Source: Armatimonadota bacterium (lineage in GTDB: Bacteria > Armatimonadota > UBA5829 > DSUL01). From it: DNA of 64,000 bases. Both the position numbers and the translations under genes were made by a program. The DNA lies in NCBI GenBank assembly GCA_025998755.1, contig AP024674.1, positions 1,602,162-1,666,161 of the forward strand, given 5' to 3'. Shown here piece after piece: positions 17,367 to 25,405 of this stretch (its first letter is position 1; each line of letters opens with the position of its first letter). Below the pieces are notes generated by a model, which worked only from the letters and a program-made list of their open reading frames with translations, did not search any database and had not been told where the DNA came from.

Positions 17367-18344
17367 ATGATGCCCGGTTCCAACCCAGATCCCATCCGAA
17401 CAACGCCGCGCCCCCTCCGTGCGCTGGCTGCCCGTGAAGCTCCGCTGCTGGGCGTGATGCTCCTGCTGGCCGCCGCATTTGCCTTGGGGGCGCCGGGTTT
17501 CACCAACCCTGTAAACCTTGCGGCTATAGGGCGGGATATCGCGGTCATCGGAATGCTGGGGGTCGGGCTGACACTGGTGGTGCTGACGGGAGGAATAGAC
17601 CTGTCCTGCGCTTCCGTGCTGGCGCTCTCCGCAAGCGTGATGGGGCTGTTGATGGACCGCACCGGCGCGATTGCCCTGCCTGTACTGGCCTGTCTGGGAA
17701 CCGCAGCGCTGCTGGGAACCGGTAACGCCCTCCTCGTGACACGCATGGGCGTTCCACCCATCGTGGCCACCCTGGCCACCCTGGGACTCTACCGGATGCA
17801 GGCCATGAAGATGGTGACGCTCATCAGCCCTCTTCCGCCCGGATTCAGCAAACTGGGCGCCGGATGGGCGGCGTTCGTGGCGTTTCTGGCCGTGCTCACG
17901 GCGGCCGCGCTGGCTCTGGTGCGCACTCCCTGGGGACGGCACGTGTACGCCGCGGGGGGCAACGCAACCGCCCTGCGGCTGAGCGGGGTGAGTGTGGGAC
18001 GCACCGTAGGATGGACGTATGTCGCCAGCGCTCTCTGCGCCGGAGCAGCCGCGGTGGTGGCCAGCGCCACCCTGAACAGCGTGCAGGGGAACATGTTTCC
18101 GGGCTACGAACTGGATGCGGTAGCCGCCGTGGTGCTGGGCGGCACGGCCATCACCGGAGGTCGGGGAGGTGTCATCGGGACAGCCCTGGGCGCAGGCGTG
18201 ATGGCCATTCTCAGAAACGGTCTGATCGTCGCCGGACTGGATGTCTACTGGTACCAAGCCATCATCGGGGCCGCCATCCTTCTGACGGGAGGACTGGATG
18301 TTGCGATCCCCCGTCTGCGCGCGCGGCGCGAGGCCGCCGGATGA
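17367..18344 (+). CDS. Sugar ABC transporter permease, RbsC/RhaP family (first subunit)
   Basis: A 325-residue inner-membrane permease of the branched-chain/ribose (BPD_transp_2) class with about nine hydrophobic segments. The family signature LTVVVLTGGIDLS-like stretch is seen at LTLVVLTGGIDLS, and the C-terminal VVLGGTAITGGRGGVIGT is the characteristic cytoplasmic loop that contacts the ATPase. It pairs with the next gene to form a heterodimeric channel for a monosaccharide or related compound. Its stop overlaps the next start (ATGA). First gene of a seven-gene run. Start ATG at 17367 (a second ATG follows directly). Confidence 0.9.
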   Translation: MMPGSNPDPIRTTPRPLRALAAREAPLLGVMLLLAAAFALGAPGFTNPVNLAAIGRDIAVIGMLGVGLTLVVLTGGIDLSCASVLALSASVMGLLMDRTGAIALPVLACLGTAALLGTGNALLVTRMGVPPIVATLATLGLYRMQAMKMVTLISPLPPGFSKLGAGWAAFVAFLAVLTAAALALVRTPWGRHVYAAGGNATALRLSGVSVGRTVGWTYVASALCAGAAAVVASATLNSVQGNMFPGYELDAVAAVVLGGTAITGGRGGVIGTALGAGVMAILRNGLIVAGLDVYWYQAIIGAAILLTGGLDVAIPRLRARREAAG

Positions 18345-19294
18345 CAAGGCTTGCAGACAGGAGCAGACTGCACTCCGCCGGGAGTCTGGTCATCCTGACC
18401 GCGCTGACGGTCTACTTCTCCATCGTGCAGGAAGGATTCCTGGACACGGGCAATCTGCTTTCGCTTGCCAGGCAGTATGCTGAACTGGGCCTGGTGGCAG
18501 TGGGGATGACGCTGGTCATCGCGGCGGGCGGCATCGACATCTCTGTGGGAGGCACAGTGGGGCTCACCGGGATGCTGCTGGGCGTGCTGGCCGTCCAACA
18601 TGGCTGGGAGATGCTGCCCGCGACGGCGGTCGCTCTTGCCGTAGCAGCGTGCGTGGGAGTTGTCAACGGCGCAGCGGTGGCTTATCTGGGTATGCAGCCG
18701 GTCCTGGTCACGCTAGCCACCATGTCGCTGACAAGGGGAGCCGCCTACGTGTTGACTGGAGGGGTGAGCCTCTCCGGCTTTCCGGAGCACTTCACGGATA
18801 TCGCCACAGCCGGGGTGGTCGGAACCGGCATCCCTGTGCCGGTGGCCATCACCGGTCTGGCATTCGCAGGCAGCGCCGTTCTGTTGCGTAGGACGGCCTT
18901 CGGGCGAGCCGTCCTGGCCTCCGGAGCATCCGCAGAAGCAGCGGAGCTCTCCGGGGTCCGCGTGCGCCGGGTGCGTTTCATTACCTACGTGCTGCTGTCT
19001 TTGCTGGCGGGAGTCGCGGGCATCCTGCTGACAGCGCGGGTTTCCACATCGTTCGCCGACGCCGGGCGCAACTACGAGTTCGAGGCCATCACCGCCGTGG
19101 TGCTGGGAGGAACAAGCCTGACCGGAGGGGAAGCAAGCGTTCTGGGAACGCTGGCAGGCGTTTGCACGATGGCCGTGCTGAGAAACGGCCTCTCGCTTGC
19201 CGGTCAGAGCGATCTGACCCGCACCCAGATGCTGGCCGTGGCGCTACTTGCGGCCGTGCTGATAGACAACCTGCGCCGGCGCCTGACCTCCTGA
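18341..19294 (+). CDS. Sugar ABC transporter permease, RbsC/RhaQ family (second subunit)
   Basis: A 317-residue homologue of the preceding permease. It carries LVIAAGGIDISVGG and VVLGGTSLTGGEASVLGT, matching the first subunit at the same places. The ATG at 18341 overlaps the upstream stop by four bases, so translation is coupled and a 1:1 heterodimer is expected. The open frame extends far upstream inside the first permease but that part is only a shadow. No ATP-binding subunit (RbsA-like) is encoded in the operon or elsewhere in the window. Confidence 0.9.
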   Translation: MTRLADRSRLHSAGSLVILTALTVYFSIVQEGFLDTGNLLSLARQYAELGLVAVGMTLVIAAGGIDISVGGTVGLTGMLLGVLAVQHGWEMLPATAVALAVAACVGVVNGAAVAYLGMQPVLVTLATMSLTRGAAYVLTGGVSLSGFPEHFTDIATAGVVGTGIPVPVAITGLAFAGSAVLLRRTAFGRAVLASGASAEAAELSGVRVRRVRFITYVLLSLLAGVAGILLTARVSTSFADAGRNYEFEAITAVVLGGTSLTGGEASVLGTLAGVCTMAVLRNGLSLAGQSDLTRTQMLAVALLAAVLIDNLRRRLTS

Positions 19295-19343
19295 CGCAAC
19301 CATCCGGGACCGGCAGGCGCCTGGCCATACCGGAGGCCACATC

Positions 19344-20342
19344 GTGAGAAGACTCTTCCTCCTTGTTCTGACCGCCGCTATCGTGGCGGCGGCTTCGGGC
19401 TGCGCCCGGAAGGGCGGCCAGGAGGGCGCAGCCGAGGCGGACCGCCCGCACGTCGTCTTCGTTTTCAAGGTTCTCGGCATCCCTTATGCGGACAGCCTGA
19501 AGCAGGGCGCGGACCGCGCGGCAAAAGAGCTGGGAATGAAGGTGGAGCTGCTGGGACCGGCCACCGGCAACGATATCCAGGGGCAGATCAATCTCATCGA
19601 GGATCAGATCGCCCGGAAGGTGGACGCGATCGTGGTATCCCCCAATGACGCGGACTCGGTGCGGCCGGTGCTCAAGCGGGCGGAGCAGGCAGGGATCGCC
19701 GTGTACACGTGGGACTCGGACGCTCCGGAGGATGTCCGCCGCTTCTATGTTGCGGGATGCGATGACGTGCAGATCGGAGTGGATATCGCAGAGCGGCTGG
19801 CGCGGGATCTGGGGGGCAAAGGCAAGGTGGCCATCATGACAGGAGGGTTGACGGCCAAGAATCTGATGCTCCACGTGGACGGCGTCCGCGAGGGCCTGAA
19901 GAAATACCCCGGAATCACGATCGTGGAGCCTCTGCTTGCCAACAACGACCAGAAAGATCAAGCCATCAAGGGAGCCATCTCCATGCTCCAGAAACACCCG
20001 GATCTGGCCGGATTCGCTTGCGTAAGCTCGCCGGGAGCACCGGGAGTCGCAGAGGCACTGATTCAGACGGGAAAAGCGGGGAAGGTAAAGGTCTGGGGCC
20101 TCTCTCTGCCAAGCGAGATTCGCGAGCATGTGAAGAACGGTGTGGTGAATGGAGCCATCCTGTGGAACCCCGCGGACCTGACCTTCGCGACGGCGTACCT
20201 GGTGAAGCAGGATATGGAAGGCAAGAAGCCCCAGGACGGACAGGAGATCCCAGGGGTCGGCAAGATCACGGTAAAGGGTTCGCAGGTTCTCATCCCCGGC
20301 ATCATCATCACGAAAGACAACATCGATGAGCTGGACTTTTAG
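19344..20342 (+). CDS. Periplasmic sugar-binding lipoprotein (type I, RhaS/LsrB-like)
   Basis: A 332-residue substrate-binding protein of the Peripla_BP_4 class. A lipoprotein signal peptide ends in AASGCAR. The fold-typical opening VVFVFKVLGIPYADSLKQGA, the DAIVVSPNDADSV strand, TWDSDAPED and GKVAIMTGG segments are all present. It delivers a sugar or sugar derivative to the two RbsC-like permeases upstream. The start is GTG at 19344 with a GGAGG site seven bases upstream. The next gene overlaps its end. Ligand unknown; rhamnose, autoinducer-2-like and other pentose/hexose binders share this class. Confidence 0.92.
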   Translation: MRRLFLLVLTAAIVAAASGCARKGGQEGAAEADRPHVVFVFKVLGIPYADSLKQGADRAAKELGMKVELLGPATGNDIQGQINLIEDQIARKVDAIVVSPNDADSVRPVLKRAEQAGIAVYTWDSDAPEDVRRFYVAGCDDVQIGVDIAERLARDLGGKGKVAIMTGGLTAKNLMLHVDGVREGLKKYPGITIVEPLLANNDQKDQAIKGAISMLQKHPDLAGFACVSSPGAPGVAEALIQTGKAGKVKVWGLSLPSEIREHVKNGVVNGAILWNPADLTFATAYLVKQDMEGKKPQDGQEIPGVGKITVKGSQVLIPGIIITKDNIDELDF

Positions 20343-21729
20343 CATGGCCGCCGCGATTATGGTTTGCGCGTGGAGCGCATCGGCAGCCGCATCCCGGCCG
20401 GATCCGGTCCGCACCCTGCCTTCCGCGGTGATTGACCCGGGATTCGCCTGGTTCTCCGGGCGTTCGGACAGGAGCATCGCAGAGGAGCTGAAGCACTACG
20501 GATTCCGCTCCGTGCGCTACATTGCGGTGCGGGGAAGCGCAGCCCGCTCGGAGTTGGTCCGGGCGCTGCATGCGGAGGGTTTGCCGGTCATCCTGAGCAT
20601 GTTCGGCAACGGTGTCTACACCACCAACGGTCTGCCAGAGGGATGGGAGTCCTGGAAGATGCGCCAGCGCGAGGGGGAGACCGCAGGATACACGTATCTG
20701 TGTCTGAATGAGCCGGCTTATCGTGACTGGAAGAAGCGCGAAGTTGTCGAGGCCGTGAAACGGTGCGGTTTCGACGCTGTGGAGATCGTGGAGCCGTTCT
20801 GGCCGGCGCACGGCGGACCGGAGAAGGCCGCGTATGGTTGTGTGTGTTCGCGGTGTCTGGACCGGTTCCGGAAGGAGACGCAGCTGGAGCCTCCCGAGTT
20901 CAACGACACGGACAGCCAGCGTTTCTGGCGGAAGGATGCAGAGCGTTACCGCAAGTGGGTGGATGCCCGGGCCGCCTGGTTGACAGAGTTCCTGGATGAG
21001 CTGATCAATGGCAAGGGCGGTCTGCGCGAGAGTTGCCCGGGGGTGAGGGTTCTAACGTGGGGCATCGCCTCGCGGAGCGCCTCGCCGGACCTGATGCGCG
21101 AATGGGAGGGCGTGGACGGTGCGGCCATAGCTCGCAGGGTGCGCCCCGACGGATACGTAGTCCAGACCGACTGGCCCGACTGGCTGGACCCGGAACTGCC
21201 GGCGGACTATGTGACGCAGTATGAGCCGTACATCCGTCAGGTGGGGCACGCGCGCCCCGGTCTGCCTATGCTGATCCAGACGGACCTGGGCTCCGACAGA
21301 AAGATGCTGCGCCCGGACTCGTGGATAAACGAGTGCGACGAAGCAGCCAGGAAGATAGGCGCTCTTGGCGTTTTCGGCTATATGCACAGCCTGCAGAGGA
21401 GCATCTACACCGCTCCCCTGCGATTGCTGGGGCACATCGACGAGGGGGATACGGTCCGGATCATCCTCAACAAGTGGCCCGCACCCGAAATCACCCGGCC
21501 AGATGCGTGGAAGGCTCAGGGAGCGCGGGTGGCCTCGGTGGAGAGGGATGGATGCACGCTGGTGATTCGGTTGGAAGGTCGGCGGCGGGGAAACGAGGTT
21601 AAGCTCTCCTGGAAACCCGTGACGGATGACCCCTCCAAGCGCTGGTTCCGCGATGTCGCCGGTCCTTGCGCGTGGGAGGGTCCCACTGAGGTGAGTTTGA
21701 AAAGTCCGGGTCCGCGCTCCGGCCGATGA
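20326..21729 (+). CDS. Secreted TIM-barrel-like protein of unknown function
   Basis: A 467-residue exported protein (signal peptide ending ASAAAS). I do not recognise a named family. The visible layout suits a glycoside-hydrolase-like barrel: strand FRSVRYIAVRG, VILSMFGNGVY, LCLNEPAYRDW, AVEIVEPFWP, then a small Cys cluster CVCSRCLDRF, as found in several unassigned barrel proteins. The C-terminal ~80 residues look like a beta domain. Glu in LNEP and EIVEP could be catalytic, unproven. The ATG at 20326 overlaps the binding-protein gene by 17 bases (a second ATG at 20344 gives no overlap), and the stop overlaps the next start (ATGA). Its place between two importer gene sets suggests it releases their substrate. 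Confidence 0.72.
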   Translation: MSWTFSMAAAIMVCAWSASAAASRPDPVRTLPSAVIDPGFAWFSGRSDRSIAEELKHYGFRSVRYIAVRGSAARSELVRALHAEGLPVILSMFGNGVYTTNGLPEGWESWKMRQREGETAGYTYLCLNEPAYRDWKKREVVEAVKRCGFDAVEIVEPFWPAHGGPEKAAYGCVCSRCLDRFRKETQLEPPEFNDTDSQRFWRKDAERYRKWVDARAAWLTEFLDELINGKGGLRESCPGVRVLTWGIASRSASPDLMREWEGVDGAAIARRVRPDGYVVQTDWPDWLDPELPADYVTQYEPYIRQVGHARPGLPMLIQTDLGSDRKMLRPDSWINECDEAARKIGALGVFGYMHSLQRSIYTAPLRLLGHIDEGDTVRIILNKWPAPEITRPDAWKAQGARVASVERDGCTLVIRLEGRRRGNEVKLSWKPVTDDPSKRWFRDVAGPCAWEGPTEVSLKSPGPRSGR

Positions 21730-23012
21730 AGCGCCGAGAACTGCTGCGGTTGGGAGTGTGCGCTGTGGCGGCCGGGGCGCTCGGCGGGTGCGGCCGGCGT
21801 AAGAGCGGGGAGGTATTGCTGCGCTACTGGACCGGCTGGACAGGCCACGAGCTACAGGTTCAAAGAAATCTCGTCGAAGAGTTCAACCGGTCCCACCCCG
21901 GTATCCGAGTGAAGATCCTCTGTGTCGCCGGAAGCTATCAGAAGGTGCCTATCGCCATCGCCGGAGGCGACACCCCGGACGTCTGCTCGGCGGTCTGGGC
22001 GGATCAGCTCTACGGTTATGCCGCGCGTGGAGCGCTCACTCCGCTGGACGATTATCTAACCCGCTGGGGCCGCAGTCTGGACGAGTGGATGCCGGGGGTC
22101 CGCAGGATGCTGCGCTACAATGGCCGGACTTTCGCGCTCTCCACGACAGCGAACTCCACCTTCATCGCTTACAACCGCCGTATCTTCGCGCAGTGCGGAC
22201 TGGACCCGAACCGCCCGCCGCAGACCATCGCGGAGCTGGAAGAGGCCGCCGAAAGGACCACGCTGCGCGATGCGCGGGGCAACTATCTACGATATGGCCT
22301 GCGGCCCGGAGGACTGCAGATCTGGGCCAGAGTCTTCGGCGGGGACTGGTATAACGAAGAGACGGGCGCCATCACCGCCGACCATCCGGGCAATATTGCG
22401 GCTCTTGCATGGCTGCAGCGGTGGTTCTCGCGCTACGACATCCGGAAGATGGAGACCTTCGAAGCGGGCTTCGGCAGCCTGGAAGCATCCACAGGAGCGT
22501 TCTACACCGGCAAGACTGCCATGTGGCAGACCGGCGAATGGGCCGGCGAGAACATTCGGCGCTACGCCCCTCACCTGGACTGGGGTTACTTTCCCCTGCC
22601 CCCTCCTCCTGGCGGCCGCAAGAACTGCGTGCAGCTGGGGGGGAGCGTGTTCGTGATGCCGGCCGCATGCCGCCACAAAGACGAGGCGTTCGAGTTCCTG
22701 AGTTGGATCTGCGGCCACTTTGCCAGCCGGCGCTTCTGCAGCGAGATCCACAACATCCCGCCCCTCATCGAAGCCGCGAAAGCCCCGGAGTTTCAGAGGA
22801 TCCCCTTGATGCGGGACGCTATCCGGCTGGCGGGAGGCCACAACGCCTTCGGGCCCGCACCTGTGGCGGTGTGGCCGATGTATCAGCGCGAGATCCAACG
22901 CGCCGAGGACCGGGCCATCCACGGCGGAGGAGATCCGGCCACCCTGCTGCGCGAGGTCCAGCAGCGGGTGCAGCGCGAGTTCGAGGAGGCAAAGCGCTAT
23001 GCGGTCTACTGA
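21726..23012 (+). CDS. Extracellular solute-binding lipoprotein, family 1 (UgpB/MalE-like)
   Basis: A 428-residue binding protein of the oligosaccharide/glycerol-phosphate class. The N-terminus MKRRELLRLGVC has twin arginines, and LGGCGRR supplies a lipobox Cys. Typical parts are LRYWTGWTGHE, LVEEFNRSHPGIRVKI and the GGDTPDV stretch. It belongs with the UgpA/UgpE-like permeases that follow and probably captures an oligosaccharide in the periplasm. Start overlaps the preceding stop by four bases; its end overlaps the next gene by 14 bases. Ligand unknown. Confidence 0.92.
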   Translation: MKRRELLRLGVCAVAAGALGGCGRRKSGEVLLRYWTGWTGHELQVQRNLVEEFNRSHPGIRVKILCVAGSYQKVPIAIAGGDTPDVCSAVWADQLYGYAARGALTPLDDYLTRWGRSLDEWMPGVRRMLRYNGRTFALSTTANSTFIAYNRRIFAQCGLDPNRPPQTIAELEEAAERTTLRDARGNYLRYGLRPGGLQIWARVFGGDWYNEETGAITADHPGNIAALAWLQRWFSRYDIRKMETFEAGFGSLEASTGAFYTGKTAMWQTGEWAGENIRRYAPHLDWGYFPLPPPPGGRKNCVQLGGSVFVMPAACRHKDEAFEFLSWICGHFASRRFCSEIHNIPPLIEAAKAPEFQRIPLMRDAIRLAGGHNAFGPAPVAVWPMYQREIQRAEDRAIHGGGDPATLLREVQQRVQREFEEAKRYAVY

Positions 23013-23904
23013 GCGGCGGCGCAACCTGCGGGCGCTTGCGGCGGGGCTGGCGTTCGCCAGTCCCTGGCTGATCGGCTTCGCCATCTTCACGGCCTACCCC
23101 ATCTGCGCGTCGCTCTACTACTCGTTCACCCGCTACGACACGCTGAGCACGCCGCACTGGGTGGGCTTGCAGAACTATATGCGTCTGCTGACGGAGGACG
23201 AGCTGTTCTGGAAGTCTCTGCGGAACACGCTGTTCACGGTTGCGTTCGGACTGCCCGCCAGCCTGGTGGCCGGGCTAGCGCTGGCACTTCTGCTCAATAT
23301 GAAGCTCCGCGGGATGGCGCTCTACCGCACCGTGTTCTACATCCCCTCCATCGTGCCTACCGTGGCATCGGCTGTGCTCTGGATGTGGCTGCTGAACCCG
23401 CAGATCGGTCTGATCAACCGTCTGCTGGCGCTGGCAGGCGTGCAGGGACCGGGATGGCTGACAGACCCGGCTTGGGCCAAGCCGGCGCTCATTCTGATGG
23501 GTCTGTGGGGCGTGGGCGGCTCTATGATTATCTATCTGGCCGGGCTTCAGGATGTCCCGCGCGAGCTCTACGAAGCGGCCGAGATTGACGGCGCGGGTGG
23601 GGTAGCCAAGTTCCGGCACGTGACCATCCCCATGCTGTCACCGGTCATCTTCTTCAACCTGGTGATGGGCCTGATTGGGACGTTCCAGTATTTCACACAG
23701 GTCTACGTGATGACGCAGGGCGGGCCACAAGACGCCACCCTGTTCTATGCGCTGCATCTTTTCAACCGCGCCTTCACCGACCTGCAGTTCGGATATGCCT
23801 CCGCCATGGCCTGGATCCTGTTTGCCATCACGGTGCTGGCGACGGCACTGGTGTTCCGGACGTCGGCCCGGTGGGTCTACTACCCGGGGGAGATGCGGCA
23901 GTGA
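22999..23904 (+). CDS. Sugar ABC transporter permease, UgpA/MalF family
   Basis: A 301-residue inner-membrane permease with six hydrophobic helices. The family N-terminus FASPWLIGFAIFTAYP and the EAA loop (LYEAAEIDGAGGVAKF) that docks with the ATPase are clear. It works as a heterodimer with the next protein. The ATG lies inside the end of the binding-protein gene, and the stop overlaps the next GTG start, so the three genes are translationally coupled. Confidence 0.93.
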   Translation: MRSTERRRNLRALAAGLAFASPWLIGFAIFTAYPICASLYYSFTRYDTLSTPHWVGLQNYMRLLTEDELFWKSLRNTLFTVAFGLPASLVAGLALALLLNMKLRGMALYRTVFYIPSIVPTVASAVLWMWLLNPQIGLINRLLALAGVQGPGWLTDPAWAKPALILMGLWGVGGSMIIYLAGLQDVPRELYEAAEIDGAGGVAKFRHVTIPMLSPVIFFNLVMGLIGTFQYFTQVYVMTQGGPQDATLFYALHLFNRAFTDLQFGYASAMAWILFAITVLATALVFRTSARWVYYPGEMRQ

Positions 23905-24728
23905 GATCTCCGCGCTGGAAGATCTTGGCAGGGCACCTGGCGCTGCTTGCGCTGTCGGTGGCGGCTTTGCTGCCGTTTCTGTGGATGTTGGGGACCTCCC
24001 TCAAGGCGGACGTCGAAGTCTTCTCGCCGCGCCTGCAGTTGTTCCCGGCAAGACCTGTATGGGAGAACTATCCTCGCGCCCTGGCTTACATTCCCTTCGC
24101 GCGGTATGCCCTGAACACGCTGTTCATAGCGGCGCTTTCAGCCGTCGGGGTGACTCTGGCCAGTTCACTGGTGGCCTACAGTTTCTCCCGGCTGAAGTGG
24201 CCCGGGCGCGACGCCGTGTTCTTCCTGCTTCTTTCCACCCTGATGCTCCCCGCTCAGGTAACGATGCTGCCGGTGTTCGTGGTGTTCAAGACGCTGGGAT
24301 GGGTGGGCACTTTTCGGCCACTGATCGTACCCGCGTTCTTCGGCAGTGCGTTCTTCATTTTTCTGCTGCGCCAGTTCTTCATGACCATCCCACAGGAGCT
24401 GTCGGACGCAGCCCGGATGGACGGAGCAAGTGAGCTTGACATCTGGCGGCGGGTGATGCTTCCCCTGTCGCGCCCCGCACTGACCACTGTTGCGCTGTTC
24501 ACTTTTATGGGAGCGTGGAACGACTTCCTTGGCCCACTGATGTATCTGAACGACGACACGATGTATACGCTGTCCCTAGGATTGCAGCAGTTCGTCACTC
24601 AACACGGAGCCCAGTGGAACCTGTTGATGGCGGCCAGCGTGGTGATGACGCTCCCGATCATCCTGCTGTGGTTCCTCGGACAGAGGACGTTCGTCCAGGG
24701 CGTGACTCTGACCGGGGTGAAGGGCTGA
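23901..24728 (+). CDS. Sugar ABC transporter permease, UgpE/MalG family
   Basis: A 275-residue partner permease. The EAA loop reads SDAARMDGASELDIWRRVM, and the start-side FLWMLGTSLKAD is typical of MalG/UgpE proteins. The GTG at 23901 is fixed by a GGGGGAGA site seven bases upstream and a GTGA overlap with the preceding stop; the longer open frame from 23871 is rejected. Last gene of the run. As with the first importer, no MsmK/UgpC-type ATPase gene is in the window, so both systems probably borrow an ATPase encoded elsewhere. Confidence 0.92.
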   Translation: MRSPRWKILAGHLALLALSVAALLPFLWMLGTSLKADVEVFSPRLQLFPARPVWENYPRALAYIPFARYALNTLFIAALSAVGVTLASSLVAYSFSRLKWPGRDAVFFLLLSTLMLPAQVTMLPVFVVFKTLGWVGTFRPLIVPAFFGSAFFIFLLRQFFMTIPQELSDAARMDGASELDIWRRVMLPLSRPALTTVALFTFMGAWNDFLGPLMYLNDDTMYTLSLGLQQFVTQHGAQWNLLMAASVVMTLPIILLWFLGQRTFVQGVTLTGVKG

Positions 24729-24743
24729 CGCTGCAGAGCGTGT

Positions 24744-25280
24744 CTAGAACTTCAGGTTGAACAGCCTGACGCCGGCTTCCCAGGAGAAGCCGCTGAAGTC
24801 CACTCCGCCCACCTTCGTGAAGGCATCGTAGCGAGCCTCCACGAAGACGATCTTCCCCAGCACCAGACCCAGCGAGGCTCCACCGTTCAGCGCCACGGTG
24901 GTGGTATCCACGCCCAGGGCGGCCGAGCTGACATCGGCATAGACCGGCCCGGCATGAACACCCACGTATGGCCGAACGCCGGACGAGCCGGGAGAAAGGG
25001 CGCGGACCAGTCCCCAGTTCACACCGAACAATGTGGCCGAGCCCGGTCCGTCGGCATTGAGGGAGATCAAACCGAAGGTGGGCTTCCAGTCGGAAGGGAC
25101 GTTGGTATCCACCCTGCCGATACCAACGCGATTCCAGCTCTTGCCGAAGTTGTTCTTCGTGGAAGAGCTGAGCGGACGGAAGACGCCGTAGGTCACGCCT
25201 ACGGGCACCCCATCCTCTTGCGCGGGAGCAGCACATGGCGCGAGAAACAGAACAATCAGGGTTGCTGTCAGAAGTCGCAT
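24744..25280 (-). CDS. Small outer-membrane beta-barrel-like protein
   Basis: A 178-residue exported protein with a signal peptide (MRLLTATLIVLFLAPCAAPAQ). The mature part alternates polar and hydrophobic residues in short strands and ends in FNLKF; a C-terminal Phe is the usual barrel-assembly signal. The size suits an 8-strand barrel. No family is recognised. The ATG at 25280 has a GGAAAGA site; the open frame upstream of it (to 25343) is not signal-like. It is convergent with the importer operon, 15 bases apart. The protein supports a diderm envelope. Confidence 0.7.
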   Translation of the reverse strand: MRLLTATLIVLFLAPCAAPAQEDGVPVGVTYGVFRPLSSSTKNNFGKSWNRVGIGRVDTNVPSDWKPTFGLISLNADGPGSATLFGVNWGLVRALSPGSSGVRPYVGVHAGPVYADVSSAALGVDTTTVALNGGASLGLVLGKIVFVEARYDAFTKVGGVDFSGFSWEAGVRLFNLKF

Positions 25281-25405
25281 ATTTTTCGATCTTTCCAGGC
25301 AAGGTCTTCGGTCCGTCAGGCGCAGCCGTGGGGACCGGCACACATTCTAGCACGGTGTGGGCGTCAGCGCGACGGCCGCAGCGGGGAAAAGGTAGGAGCC
25401 GCCGT

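Noticed and set aside
19089-20477. A 462-codon minus-strand open frame
   Set aside because: Antisense to the sugar-binding lipoprotein and permease, which have clear family motifs.
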